Shown: positions 35,872-44,685 of the stretch, piece after piece
Layout of the letters: the number at the start of each line of letters is the position of its first letter
Numbering within the stretch: position 1 is the stretch's first letter
Origin: Tissierella praeacuta_A
GTDB taxonomy: Bacteria > Bacillota > Clostridia > Tissierellales > Tissierellaceae
NCBI RefSeq assembly: GCF_040396155.1
Contig: NZ_JBEBOY010000015.1
Span: 11,448-75,447 of the forward strand
Direction of reading: 5' to 3'
DNA length: 64,000 bases
Made by a program: the position numbers and the translations under genes
Notes under the pieces: model-generated
Seen by the model: the letters and a program-made list of their open reading frames with translations, nothing else
The model's database searches: none
Told to the model about the DNA's origin: nothing

Positions 35872-36898
35872 GTTTAATCACCTCTACTCTAATTTGTTTG
35901 TCATTTAAATACTGTATTACATCTTTCTCCACCTGTTCTGATATGGTTATAAGAACGATTATGGAGCCAATGACTGTATCTGAGATAACCTCCACATTTG
36001 CAAAGATAATACTTGGACTTATATTATATTTCTTAGAAATATGAGAGATAATCGGCTCTTTAGTTTTTGAACCATAAAAGTCAAGTCGCCAGATTCTTTG
36101 CCCTGGATCTAGCTGAACAATATCCGACTTTTCCTGAATCAATTCATCAATGCGAGACAGATTAGATGTGCTGCTGATAAAATCCTTTGTAATCTGTGCT
36201 TGAGGATTGGAGAAAATTGAAATTACATCATTTAGTTCTACAACATTGCCATCTTCCATTACCGCAACTCGATGGCATATTTCCTTTATGACACTCATTT
36301 CATGTGTAATAATTACAATTGTAATACCTAGCTTTCGATTTACATCCTTAAGTAATTTTAAAATTGACTTGGTAGTTTGAGGATCCAAAGCTGAAGTTGC
36401 CTCATCACAGAGCAAAATACTAGGATCAGTTGCCAAGGCCCTAGCTATGGCGACCCTTTGTTTTTGTCCTCCTGAGAGTTGTGATGGATAAGCATTTGCT
36501 TTATCTGATATTCCTACTAAGTCTAACAAGGATAATACCTTTTCTTTGATTTTTTCTTTGCTGATTCCTCTATATTTTAAAGGAAATGCTACATTTTCAA
36601 ATACTGTTCTAGATGAAAGTAAATTAAATTGCTGAAATATCATCCCTATTTTTTGACGATGCAACCTAAGTTCTTTTTCCTTTAGATGAAGAAGGTCAAC
36701 ACCATTGATCAGTACCTGACCTTTCGTAGGTCTTTCTAGAAGATTAAGACATCTAACTAAAGTACTTTTACCTGCTCCGCTGTATCCTATTACTCCGAAT
36801 ATCTCCCCTTCATTGATGGTTAAATTAACATCCTTCACCGCATATACAGAGGTATTATCTGATGTAAAAGTTTTTGAAACATCTATTAATTGAATCAT
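35864..36898 (-). CDS. metN: MetN, methionine ABC transporter ATPase
   Basis: ATPase of the methionine importer, 344 residues. Walker A GYSGAGKST, signature LSGGQKQR, Walker B ILLCDEATSALD, H-loop IITHEM. The last 80 residues form the NIL (C2) regulatory domain, in which methionine binding inhibits transport in studied MetN proteins. The domain is full length. It lies ten bases after the M20 peptidase gene. Confidence 0.96.
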   Translation of the reverse strand: MIQLIDVSKTFTSDNTSVYAVKDVNLTINEGEIFGVIGYSGAGKSTLVRCLNLLERPTKGQVLINGVDLLHLKEKELRLHRQKIGMIFQQFNLLSSRTVFENVAFPLKYRGISKEKIKEKVLSLLDLVGISDKANAYPSQLSGGQKQRVAIARALATDPSILLCDEATSALDPQTTKSILKLLKDVNRKLGITIVIITHEMSVIKEICHRVAVMEDGNVVELNDVISIFSNPQAQITKDFISSTSNLSRIDELIQEKSDIVQLDPGQRIWRLDFYGSKTKEPIISHISKKYNISPSIIFANVEVISDTVIGSIIVLITISEQVEKDVIQYLNDKQIRVEVIKHA

Positions 36899-36908
36899 TT
36901 AATCCCTC

Positions 36909-38105
36909 CTAATTGCTTTGATTTTTTAGATCTTCTGCATGCTGCTCCTTAATCCTTTGGAGTAGTTCAGGATCCAAAATAATATCTAATGCTGTGTGAG
37001 CAAGAACCTTTGCTCCTAATCCTATAGAACTTAAACCTAATTCACTCTTTGATGCTTCTTTAAATTCTATACTGTGTCCTGCAATATATTTATTTGCAAT
37101 CTTGATACTTGGTTGAATTGTTGGAATCACTTGACTTATATTTCCAACATCTGATGAACCGCTTCCTTTTTCAGTTTTATCCCTTGATATAAACTCTCCA
37201 TATTTATTTAAATGTTTCTCATAAACTTCATCAAATAAAGGGGTTGGTACAATATTATCTACACTATTTTGAAATAAACCAATTTTATATTTCGCTCCAG
37301 TTTGAAGTGCTGCTCCTTTTACTATGTTTTCAAACTTGGCATATAGATCTGTCAAAATAGGTCTGGATTTTGCTCTAAGATAAAATCTTGCACTGGCATA
37401 ATCGGGAACAACATTTGCTGCTTTACCACCATCAGTGATTACTCCATGAATCCTTATGTCATCTGTTAGATGTTGTCTTAGTGCGTTGCTTGCATTGTAA
37501 ACCTGTATGATAGCATCTAAGGCGTTAATTCCCTTTTCTGGTGCTCCTGCAGCATGGGAGGATTTTCCAAAGAATTCTACATCCACTGGATCATTAGCCA
37601 AAGAGGGTGCAGTTAATCCATGTTCATATCCTGGGTGAACTCCTAGGGCAATATCCACATCATCAAAGAACCCTTTCTTTACAAAGCTTCCTTTTGCACT
37701 TCCATTTTCTCCTCCTTCTTCTCCAGGAGTTCCATAGACTCTAACTTCTCCACCAACTTCATCGATTATTGCCTTAAGTCCTACTGCTGCCAATGAAGAA
37801 GTGGCACCAAATAAGTTATGTCCACAAGCATGACCTATTCCAGGAAGTGCATCATATTCTGCATAAAATACTATGGTAGGACCTGGTTTACTGCTTTTAT
37901 ATCTTGCATCAAATCCTGTACGGTGTCCTGCGACATCTAGTTTTACATTAAAACCTTCCTTAGTTAGTTGCTCAGATAATATTTTACTTGCAAAGAATTC
38001 ATAGTTGCTTACCTCAGGATTATCATGAATCTGCAATGCTATATCCTTATAAATTTCTACTTTTTCTTCAACTACCTCATCAATTAAATTTCTAATACTT
38101 GACAT
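36909..38105 (-). CDS. M20-family zinc amidohydrolase/peptidase in the methionine operon
   Basis: Cytosolic metallo-peptidase of the AbgB/PM20D-like branch, 398 residues. Metal-binding motifs are visible: YAEYDALPGIGHACGHN (residues 81-97), the catalytic glutamates in GTPGEEGGENGSAKG, and GVHPGYEHG. A dimerisation domain interrupts the catalytic domain in the usual place (about 180-300). As first gene of the SAM-controlled metNIQ operon it probably releases methionine from an N-acyl or dipeptide form that the importer delivers; the exact substrate is inferred. The start follows GGGGGAGATAGT. Confidence 0.92.
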   Translation of the reverse strand: MSSIRNLIDEVVEEKVEIYKDIALQIHDNPEVSNYEFFASKILSEQLTKEGFNVKLDVAGHRTGFDARYKSSKPGPTIVFYAEYDALPGIGHACGHNLFGATSSLAAVGLKAIIDEVGGEVRVYGTPGEEGGENGSAKGSFVKKGFFDDVDIALGVHPGYEHGLTAPSLANDPVDVEFFGKSSHAAGAPEKGINALDAIIQVYNASNALRQHLTDDIRIHGVITDGGKAANVVPDYASARFYLRAKSRPILTDLYAKFENIVKGAALQTGAKYKIGLFQNSVDNIVPTPLFDEVYEKHLNKYGEFISRDKTEKGSGSSDVGNISQVIPTIQPSIKIANKYIAGHSIEFKEASKSELGLSSIGLGAKVLAHTALDIILDPELLQRIKEQHAEDLKNQSN

Positions 38106-38129
38106 ACTATCTCCCCCTTTAAAATAAAA

Positions 38130-38282
38130 ACCTACTTCCTTAAAAAATAAGAAAGTAGGTTAAATAACAAATAACACTTTCTTATATTTCAAACCTTTTG
38201 GTTTGCAGGATTTAGCACCTCGAATATTTATATTCAGGTTGCCGTGCTTCATCGGGCCAGTCCCTCCACATCTCTTTATAAG
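38130..38282 (-). promoter_or_regulatory. SAM-I (S-box) riboswitch, gene-proximal copy
   Basis: On the minus strand the aptamer (about 38181-38282) has GAGATGTGGAGGGACTGGCCC, GATGAAGC, GGCAACC and the GGTGC-AAATCC block, i.e. the whole S-box core. P1 is CTTATA/TATAAG. Its 3' strand ATAAGAAAG can pair with CTTTCTTAT of the terminator hairpin at 38130-38161 (ACCTAC...GTAGGT plus T tract), giving the standard SAM-dependent terminator switch. It ends about 25 bases before the M20 start. Confidence 0.97.
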
Positions 38283-38349
38283 AATGACTATTAAGTTTTA
38301 GATTGAATCTATATTTCTTTGATTCTAAGCATATCCATATGTAGGCATT

Positions 38350-38505
38350 TAAAAGGCCTACCTTCTAAGATAAGAAAGCAGGCGTCAAATAACCGTTTCA
38401 TTTCTTATCTCTCAAACCTATGGTTTGCAGGATTTAGCACCTCGAACATAATATTCAGGTTGCTGTGCTTCATCGGGCCAGTCCCTCCACATCTCTTTAT
38501 AAGAT
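38350..38505 (-). promoter_or_regulatory. SAM-I (S-box) riboswitch, promoter-proximal copy
   Basis: A second complete aptamer (about 38404-38503), nearly identical to the first, with its own terminator: stem GCCTGCTTTCT / AGAAGGTAGGC on the minus strand (38356-38383) followed by CTTTTAAAT. It lies about 220 bases upstream of the first copy in the same leader. Confidence 0.95.
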
Positions 38506-38528
38506 TCTATAAATATTAATTTCTTATA

Positions 38529-38557
38529 ACTATAATACTAATTCTAGCATTTGTCAA
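38529..38557 (-). promoter_or_regulatory. Promoter of the SAM-controlled operon
   Basis: On the minus strand TTGACA (38552-38557), 17-base spacer, TATAGT (38529-38534). The transcript would start near 38522 and pass through both S-boxes. Confidence 0.88.
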
Positions 38558-38623
38558 CTACTTTTTATTTTAATTTTAATTATTAATCCTTTATTAATTA
38601 TAGATTCATTACAAAGACACTGA

Positions 38624-38651
38624 AACTCCCATGGCTAAAGCCTATGGGGTT
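38624..38651 (-). other. Right-end hairpin of the IS element and predicted omega-RNA 3' region
   Basis: AAC-T-CCCAT-GGCT / AGCC-T-ATGGG-GTT forms the subterminal right-end hairpin. In IS605-type elements a non-coding RNA from the 3' end of tnpB to the right end guides TnpB, its guide being the flanking DNA. The 160 bases between the tnpB stop and this hairpin are the likely body of that RNA. Presence of the RNA is inferred, not seen. Confidence 0.55.
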
Positions 38652-38811
38652 CTTAGGTACTGTATAAATTTCTTTAATACTCTCATCGTATCTAATACGA
38701 CTACAACATATTAAAACTATCTATATTCCCTAAGACTTTCACTAACTATGTTCACTCCATTGAGTCACATTAACGTTAGTATAAGGCTCGTTTCAAAACC
38801 TATTTTTACCT

Positions 38812-40260
38812 TTATATTCCCATGCTACTTATTAATTTATTGTTGCTACTTTTAATTCTTATAATTTCTTTATCATGCAATATTTTAAAATCATCAAATG
38901 TTTTAATACATAAATCTCTATCAATTTCTTTTAAATTATCTTTAACATTCATTATTAAAAATGCTGAATATAAATCTCTCTGTATCTTATAGTCCTCAAA
39001 ATTATTCCATCTTTTGCTTAGGCTTTTCTTAATATATTCATCTTCTATATGGTTGTATTGACTTGCTTTTACTGACCATGTATCTATCTTATATAATTGT
39101 GTGTTATTGAATTTTAGTTTGTTATCCAATATAGCTAAGAACATTGCTGGTGCTTTGTTCGCTAGTGATTTTCCAAATCTTTTCTTTTTATTGATTCTGC
39201 CAGTCTTTTCATTGATTGTAGTTTCTTTTGCTCTAACTTGTAAGCCTCTATAATTCATATCTTCAACTAATATAATGTCTCCTAAATCTAAAATATAATT
39301 TGCTAACTTTTGATGGCTCTGTCTTCTTATATCTGCTTGTTTCCGTTGTATCTCTCTCAATTTGTTTTTATTTTTAATATATCTATTAGACTCTATCCAT
39401 TTATCTCTGTTACCACGTTTAATAGTTCCATCTTTGTTGTATTTATTAGGATTATTAGAACGTCTTTGCCTATCTAATTTTCTTAATAATATTCTTTTCT
39501 CTTGTTCAATATTGTCTATTTCTGGTGCTAATTCTAATAGCTTTACATCGTATCTACTTGATATTGCTATGGTTTGAGTACCTATATCTAGACCAACTCT
39601 ACCCTTGCCTATGGTATTCTTAATTTCACCAGTTTCTTTATTTATTTTGATTGGTGGAACTCCCTCTAATATAAGCTGTACATAATATTTATACTTTCCT
39701 TTTATAAATTTTCTTAATACTCTACAATATTTAATCTTATTTTCTAAAGCTATCTGAGCATATTCGTCATTCTTTTTTATGATTACTGGAATATCTAACT
39801 TATTCCATATTAGTGTATTATCTATAAATCTTATTCCAGTTTTATTACTCTTGCCTTCTAGACTATTTAATTCATTATACTTTTTGAAATATACCTTTCT
39901 AGCTTGATGGAACATATATTTTTCAAATGCTCTAAATACTCTAGTTGCTATCTTTTGAGCAGTGAAGCTATCTATATTATCTTTGAAATGGTGTTGTATT
40001 GGTTTAACATATGTATGAAGTGAATATTCTGTCAAACCATGCTCTTTATTTAGCTTATTAAATTCCTTATTTCTCTCTTTCCCTTTAGGCATATTTACTA
40101 CTTTTTTATACTCTTTTCTTTCAATCATGTTATTATATCTTTTATATAATTCACCTAAACAAGCATTATATATCTGTCTACCAATATTAAATCTTTTATC
40201 TAATATATCTTCTTGCCATTTTTCAGTTTTAAGTTCTAATGTTAAAGTAAAGTTTGACAT
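38812..40260 (-). CDS. tnpB: TnpB, RNA-guided nuclease of the IS605 family, zinc-finger-less form
   Basis: 482-residue TnpB, the ancestor type of Cas12 nucleases, which cuts DNA at transposon-vacated sites under RNA guidance. The RuvC acidic triad is present: D225 in VGLDIGTQT, E333 in ILVEDMNY and D429 in QRDLYSAF. Between E333 and D429 most TnpBs carry a CxxC...CxxC zinc finger; here the region 390-425 (KIDTWSVKASQYNH...) has no cysteine, and the only cysteines are C34, C179 and C451. The N-terminal part (1-210) is longer than the common 400-residue forms. It follows tnpA by 11 bases. Catalytic residues suggest an active enzyme rather than a repressor-type TnpB. Confidence 0.92.
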   Translation of the reverse strand: MSNFTLTLELKTEKWQEDILDKRFNIGRQIYNACLGELYKRYNNMIERKEYKKVVNMPKGKERNKEFNKLNKEHGLTEYSLHTYVKPIQHHFKDNIDSFTAQKIATRVFRAFEKYMFHQARKVYFKKYNELNSLEGKSNKTGIRFIDNTLIWNKLDIPVIIKKNDEYAQIALENKIKYCRVLRKFIKGKYKYYVQLILEGVPPIKINKETGEIKNTIGKGRVGLDIGTQTIAISSRYDVKLLELAPEIDNIEQEKRILLRKLDRQRRSNNPNKYNKDGTIKRGNRDKWIESNRYIKNKNKLREIQRKQADIRRQSHQKLANYILDLGDIILVEDMNYRGLQVRAKETTINEKTGRINKKKRFGKSLANKAPAMFLAILDNKLKFNNTQLYKIDTWSVKASQYNHIEDEYIKKSLSKRWNNFEDYKIQRDLYSAFLIMNVKDNLKEIDRDLCIKTFDDFKILHDKEIIRIKSSNNKLISSMGI

Positions 40261-40271
40261 TTGTTCACCTC

Positions 40272-40673
40272 CTAATATCTAGTTTTTTGATTTTCCACGT
40301 ATTTCTTAATAGTTTCACTCGATACGTTTCCAGCAGTTGATACAAAATAACTTCTAGTCCATAAACTAGGCATTTTACTCAATTCCTCAAATTCTTCACG
40401 AATTAGCTTACTACTCACTCCTTTTATTTTATTCATTATATCTGATGGACTAAGTGTTGGCAGACAATTCAAGAATATATGTGCATGATCTCTATCGCAT
40501 TCTATTGCTATGATTTCTATTTCTAACTCATCACATATGTCTTTTACCACTTCTTTAAATCTTGTCTCAACATTTGGAATATCAAATATCTTTCTTCTAT
40601 ATCTTGGACAGAATATAAAATGATAATTAATTAATGATACTGTTGTTTTAGTTTTTCTATATTTATTCTCCAT
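40272..40673 (-). CDS. tnpA: TnpA, Y1 single-strand transposase of the IS200 family
   Basis: 133 residues, normal length. The HUH metal-binding motif is HAHIFLNC (His-x-His at about 64-66) and the nucleophile tyrosine is expected in the C-terminal helix, matched by IKKYVENQK (Y125). The N-terminal INYHFIFCPRYRRK is the common family opening. It cuts and joins single-stranded element ends. The reading frame is intact, so the element may be mobile. Confidence 0.95.
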   Translation of the reverse strand: MENKYRKTKTTVSLINYHFIFCPRYRRKIFDIPNVETRFKEVVKDICDELEIEIIAIECDRDHAHIFLNCLPTLSPSDIMNKIKGVSSKLIREEFEELSKMPSLWTRSYFVSTAGNVSSETIKKYVENQKTRY

Positions 40674-40833
40674 ATGTATATAATGTCATATTATGTGTAT
40701 GTTGTCAACTGATATATACACATAATTAATTTTGTTTGTTTAGTGTGTTATGCTGGGCTATCCATCCCACACCTGAAGGAATGGGCTTTCCGCCCTTCTA
40801 TGTAATTTAATCTATGAGGAAAGGATATTATGA

Positions 40834-42225
40834 TTAAATTCCATACTTCTCCATCTTTTTATACAATAAACTTCTATGTATCCCTAATTCTTCCGCTGTA
40901 TCTTGCCGATTGTAATTATTTTTCTTTAAAGTCTCTCTAATGACAGATGCTTCATAATTATCCACTAATCTTTTTAATCGTTTATCCTTCGAATCTCCTA
41001 TAGCCTTTTCATTATGAAGAGACACCATTTTTGATGGTAAATCCTCCAATCGGATCAACATATTATCACTTGAGGCATAGGCACTTTTAATAACATTTTC
41101 CAACTCTCTAATATTTCCTGGCCAATCATAATTTTGTAAACAAACCAATGCATCATCATCAATAGTTGTAAAAGTTTTATATTCATTGTTGAGTTCGTTC
41201 AAAAAATAATTGATAAATAGAACAATGTCTTCCCTCCGACTTCTCAATGGAATAATATGTATATTGATAACATTAAGTCTATAATATAAATCCTCCCTAA
41301 ATTCGCCATTCCTAACCATTTCTTGTAAGTTTTTTCTTGTAGCTGCAATAACCCTTAAATCTATGGGTATAGGCTTATTTGCTCCTATCTTTTCAACTTC
41401 CTTTTCCTGAAGAACCCTTAAAATTTTTGACTGCATTCCCAGAGGCATATCCCCAATTTCATCAAGAAAAATTGTTCCTCCATTTGATAACTCAAATTTC
41501 CCTTGTTTCCCACCTTTTTTTGCACCAGTAAAAGCCCCCTCCTCGTATCCAAATAATTCTGATTCCAAGAGTTCACTGGGAATAGCCGCGCAATTAATAC
41601 TAACCATAGGTCTATCACTCCTATTACACTTCTTATGAATAGATTGAGCAAAAACTTCCTTCCCAGTTCCTGTCTCCCCTGTAATTAAAATAGGAAAATC
41701 TGTTTTCGAACATTTCATAGCTGTCTTTTTCAATTCTAAAAATTTTTTATTCTTCCCAATCATTCCATCAAATGTATACTTACTGGATTCCCCTTTATTA
41801 TATTCCTCCTTATAGAATTGAAGTTCAGAATACTCATTCATTAATCTTTTTGCACAATCCAATGTTTGTAATCTAAATTTTACCTGTGCAACGCCTCCAA
41901 TTATATTATCATTATCATCCAATACATGAGAGCGACTAACAAGCAAAAGATTATTACCTTCTTCTTTAGTATCTCCTTCTACAAACTTATGGATCACACC
42001 TTCTTCCCCATACCTTCGATTTACAATATCTAGCATTTTTGTATTTGTAATTAATTTTGAAATATTTACGCCAATAGCATCTTTTTTTGTGGTTCCTAAA
42101 AAATCACAATATTGATCATTTATATTTGTGATGATTCCTTCTTTGTCTATAACGATAAATCCATCATCTGTCATCTTTAATATTTCATCAAATATATATT
42201 TATATCTCTCTAATTCTTTTTCCAT
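40834..42225 (-). CDS. Sigma-54-dependent transcriptional activator (PAS-AAA+-HTH)
   Basis: Enhancer-binding protein of 463 residues. Domains: PAS sensor (about 8-120), AAA+ domain (about 153-390) with Walker A GETGTGKE (183-190), the sigma-54 contact loop GAFTGA (230-235) and Walker B GGTIFLDEIGDM, and a Fis-type HTH at the C-terminus (RQDTAEELGIHRSLLYKKM). There is no receiver domain, so a small ligand or metabolite sensed by PAS is likely. It lies immediately beyond the seven-gene acyl-CoA operon, which has a -24/-12 promoter, and is therefore its probable activator. Confidence 0.95.
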   Translation of the reverse strand: MEKELERYKYIFDEILKMTDDGFIVIDKEGIITNINDQYCDFLGTTKKDAIGVNISKLITNTKMLDIVNRRYGEEGVIHKFVEGDTKEEGNNLLLVSRSHVLDDNDNIIGGVAQVKFRLQTLDCAKRLMNEYSELQFYKEEYNKGESSKYTFDGMIGKNKKFLELKKTAMKCSKTDFPILITGETGTGKEVFAQSIHKKCNRSDRPMVSINCAAIPSELLESELFGYEEGAFTGAKKGGKQGKFELSNGGTIFLDEIGDMPLGMQSKILRVLQEKEVEKIGANKPIPIDLRVIAATRKNLQEMVRNGEFREDLYYRLNVINIHIIPLRSRREDIVLFINYFLNELNNEYKTFTTIDDDALVCLQNYDWPGNIRELENVIKSAYASSDNMLIRLEDLPSKMVSLHNEKAIGDSKDKRLKRLVDNYEASVIRETLKKNNYNRQDTAEELGIHRSLLYKKMEKYGI

Positions 42226-42358
42226 AAATATTCCTCCAAATAAAACTACTAATTTAAGAGATCCTTACATCTTTTGCCGTTTCTTATGTTAATTATATCA
42301 CAAAGCAAATCTTTATAATTTATATTTTTTTCTCAATATGTACTTTTATTATAAAATA

Positions 42359-42425
42359 GGACCTATATTCCCTAAGATATAATATTTCACTAGAAAATAA
42401 ATATCCATAGGGAAATGAGGTCCTT
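42359..42425 (-). terminator. Terminator of the acyl-CoA operon
   Basis: Long interrupted hairpin whose arms contain AGGACCT...TCCCTA and TAGGGA...AGGTCCT, ending in a T-rich tract on the minus strand. It begins nine bases past the stop codon of the last gene and separates the operon from the regulator gene. Confidence 0.75.
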
Positions 42426-42433
42426 TTTAAAAA

Positions 42434-43573
42434 TTATCTAAATAAAGATCCACTAACTATAAGCTTTTGAATTTCATTAGTTCCTTCATAAATTTGAGTG
42501 ATTTTTGCATCTCTCATCATACGCTCTACATGGTAATCTTTCATATAGCCATTTCCACCTAGCATTTGAACTGCTTCAATAGTCACTTCCATAGCTGCAT
42601 TTGTGCAAGCATACTTTGCTTTTGCTGCTGGAATAGTATATGGTTTTCCAAGATCTTTATCACAAGCTGCTTTAAATAGAAGATATCTTGCTTGTTCAAT
42701 TTTAATTTCTAATTCAGCCATTTTAAAAGCAAGGTATTGATTTTTATATAATGGTTTTCCAAATTGTTCTCTTTCCATTAAGTATTTTCTTGCTATTTCA
42801 AAAGCTGCCTCAGCTATACCAAGACCTTGAGCTGCAACTCCCATTCTTCCGCCATCTAATGCACTCATTGCAAGCATAAATCCTTTTCCTTCTTCAAAGA
42901 TTAAGTTTTCTGCCGGAACTCTTACGTCTTCAAAAAATACATCTGAAACTTTTACTGTACGAATTCCCATTTTGTTTTCCACTTTACCAATAGTTACTCC
43001 AGGATAACTCTTTTCAACAATAAATCCTGAAAGGCCCTTTGTTTTTAACTCAAGATTTGTACTAGCTACTACAAAGAAATAATCTGCTAAAGGTCCATTT
43101 GTTGTAAAGCATTTTGATCCATTAATGATATAATAATCTCCATCTTTTACTGCAACTGTTCTTACTCCACTTGCATCTGATCCAGCATTAGGTTCAGTTA
43201 ATCCAAAACCTCCTAAGGATTTTCCGGATAATATAGGCGGTAAATATTTTTTCTTTTGTTCTTCTGTCCCAAAATTATAAATAGGTCCACAAAATAATGA
43301 TGTACATACAGAATATGAAATTCCCATAGATGCTTCAACCTTAGAAATCTCTTTTACTGCTAAAACATATTCCATATATCCTGCTCCTGATCCACCATAT
43401 TCAGTTGAATAAGGCAATCCTATAAATCCTAATTCACCTAATTTCCTATAAGCTTCCATAGGGTAAACACTGGTTTCATCTCGTTCTAAAATATCAGGTG
43501 CCAAGTATTGCTCTGCAAATTCTCTTGATTTCTTTTCAATCATCATTTGTTGTTCATTTAACTCAAAGTTCAT
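42434..43573 (-). CDS. Acyl-CoA dehydrogenase (butyryl-CoA dehydrogenase type), operon copy 2
   Basis: FAD enzyme of 379 residues that interconverts acyl-CoA and 2-enoyl-CoA, coupled to the adjacent EtfAB. Signature stretches: GFGLTEPNAGSDASGVRT (FAD/substrate binding), QMLGGNGYMKDYHVERMMRDAKI, and the catalytic-base motif QIYEGTNEIQ. In a fermenting anaerobe this protein usually runs in the reducing direction (crotonyl-CoA to butyryl-CoA). It is the last gene of the operon, 54 bases after etfA. The first copy (45493-46629) is clearly a paralogue, not a duplicate. Confidence 0.93.
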   Translation of the reverse strand: MNFELNEQQMMIEKKSREFAEQYLAPDILERDETSVYPMEAYRKLGELGFIGLPYSTEYGGSGAGYMEYVLAVKEISKVEASMGISYSVCTSLFCGPIYNFGTEEQKKKYLPPILSGKSLGGFGLTEPNAGSDASGVRTVAVKDGDYYIINGSKCFTTNGPLADYFFVVASTNLELKTKGLSGFIVEKSYPGVTIGKVENKMGIRTVKVSDVFFEDVRVPAENLIFEEGKGFMLAMSALDGGRMGVAAQGLGIAEAAFEIARKYLMEREQFGKPLYKNQYLAFKMAELEIKIEQARYLLFKAACDKDLGKPYTIPAAKAKYACTNAAMEVTIEAVQMLGGNGYMKDYHVERMMRDAKITQIYEGTNEIQKLIVSGSLFR

Positions 43574-43627
43574 AATATCCCTCCTAATAGATTATTTTTT
43601 AGTAAGATACTTATTGAAATGCCAATC

Positions 43628-44668
43628 TTATAAATTTAAAGAATTTTTCTCCTTTAAAGATTCTAGCAAAGCCGGTATTACTTCAAAAAGATCTCCTACA
43701 ATACCATAGTCACAGATTTTAAAAATAGGTGCATTTGCATCTTTGTTGATTGCCAATATATATTTTGAATCTTGCATTCCTGCTTGATGTTGTATAGCTC
43801 CTGAGATTCCACATGCTATATATAGATCTGGTCGAACAGTAGTACCAGTTTGTCCAACTTGGTGTGAACTATCAATCCATCCTGCATCTACTGCAGCCCT
43901 TGAAGATCCTATTTCTCCATCTAGTGCTGTAGCTAATTCTTGGATTAAATTAAATCCAGATGGATCTTTTAGTCCCCTACCTCCAGATACTATTACTTTT
44001 GCATCTATAAGGTTTACCTTTTTATCTCCTGCAGGAAATGTTTGTATTAGTTTAGTTCTTATCATTTCTTTAGTTAAGTTTGGAACTACAGTTTCCACCT
44101 CACCTTTCTTTTCTTCATTGTAGTGGGCTTTGCCCATAACTCCTGGACGTACTGTAGACATTTGTGGTCTATTCTTTGGGCATACAATAGTGGCCATTAG
44201 ATTTCCACCAAATGCTGGTCTAGTTTGAAGTATCTTTCCATCTTCTTCATCTATATCTAACTTTGTACAGTCAGCTACTAGTCCTGTTCCTATTCTTCCT
44301 GCTATTCTCGGTCCAATATCTCTTCCTATTGAAGTTGCTCCAACTAGAACGATTTCTGGTTTCCTATCAAGAATTAAATCAGATATACTTCTTGAATAAC
44401 CTTCTGTTGAAAAATCCTTTAAAAGTTCATGCTCAAGATAAAGAACTTTATCTACTCCATAATGTAACATTTTTTCAGCTGTTTCTCTTATTTGATATCC
44501 TGGAATAATTACGTATAGATTTTTATTAATTTTATCTGCTAACTTTCTTCCTTCTCCTATTAACTCCACTGTTACTGGATGAATATTTCCATCTATTTGC
44601 TCTCCAATTATCCATATATCTTTATATTCTTTGACATCTATTCCTCGATTAACTTTTGCTCTACTCAT
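43628..44668 (-). CDS. etfA: Electron transfer flavoprotein alpha subunit
   Basis: 346 residues. The C-terminal FAD domain is complete: SGGRGLKDPSGFNLIQELA, GSSRAAVDAGWI and the segment HQVGQTGTTVRPDLYIACGISGAIQHQAGM (two parts). There is no N-terminal ferredoxin domain. It follows etfB by 17 bases and is followed by the second acyl-CoA dehydrogenase, the arrangement of Bcd/Etf complexes. Confidence 0.95.
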   Translation of the reverse strand: MSRAKVNRGIDVKEYKDIWIIGEQIDGNIHPVTVELIGEGRKLADKINKNLYVIIPGYQIRETAEKMLHYGVDKVLYLEHELLKDFSTEGYSRSISDLILDRKPEIVLVGATSIGRDIGPRIAGRIGTGLVADCTKLDIDEEDGKILQTRPAFGGNLMATIVCPKNRPQMSTVRPGVMGKAHYNEEKKGEVETVVPNLTKEMIRTKLIQTFPAGDKKVNLIDAKVIVSGGRGLKDPSGFNLIQELATALDGEIGSSRAAVDAGWIDSSHQVGQTGTTVRPDLYIACGISGAIQHQAGMQDSKYILAINKDANAPIFKICDYGIVGDLFEVIPALLESLKEKNSLNL

Positions 44669-44685
44669 TTCTTCAATTTCCTCCT

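Larger units (their letters stand above)
38600..40810 (-). mobile_element. IS200/IS605-family element (tnpA + tnpB)
   Basis: The element carries a Y1 transposase gene and a TnpB gene in the same direction. Like the family it has no terminal inverted repeats; instead subterminal hairpins mark the ends: one at the right end (38624-38651) and one at the left end (GGGC/GCCC at 40783-40795). Exact boundaries are not determined, so the given limits are approximate. It is inserted directly upstream of the promoter of the methionine operon and downstream of the sigma-54 regulator gene. Confidence 0.85.
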
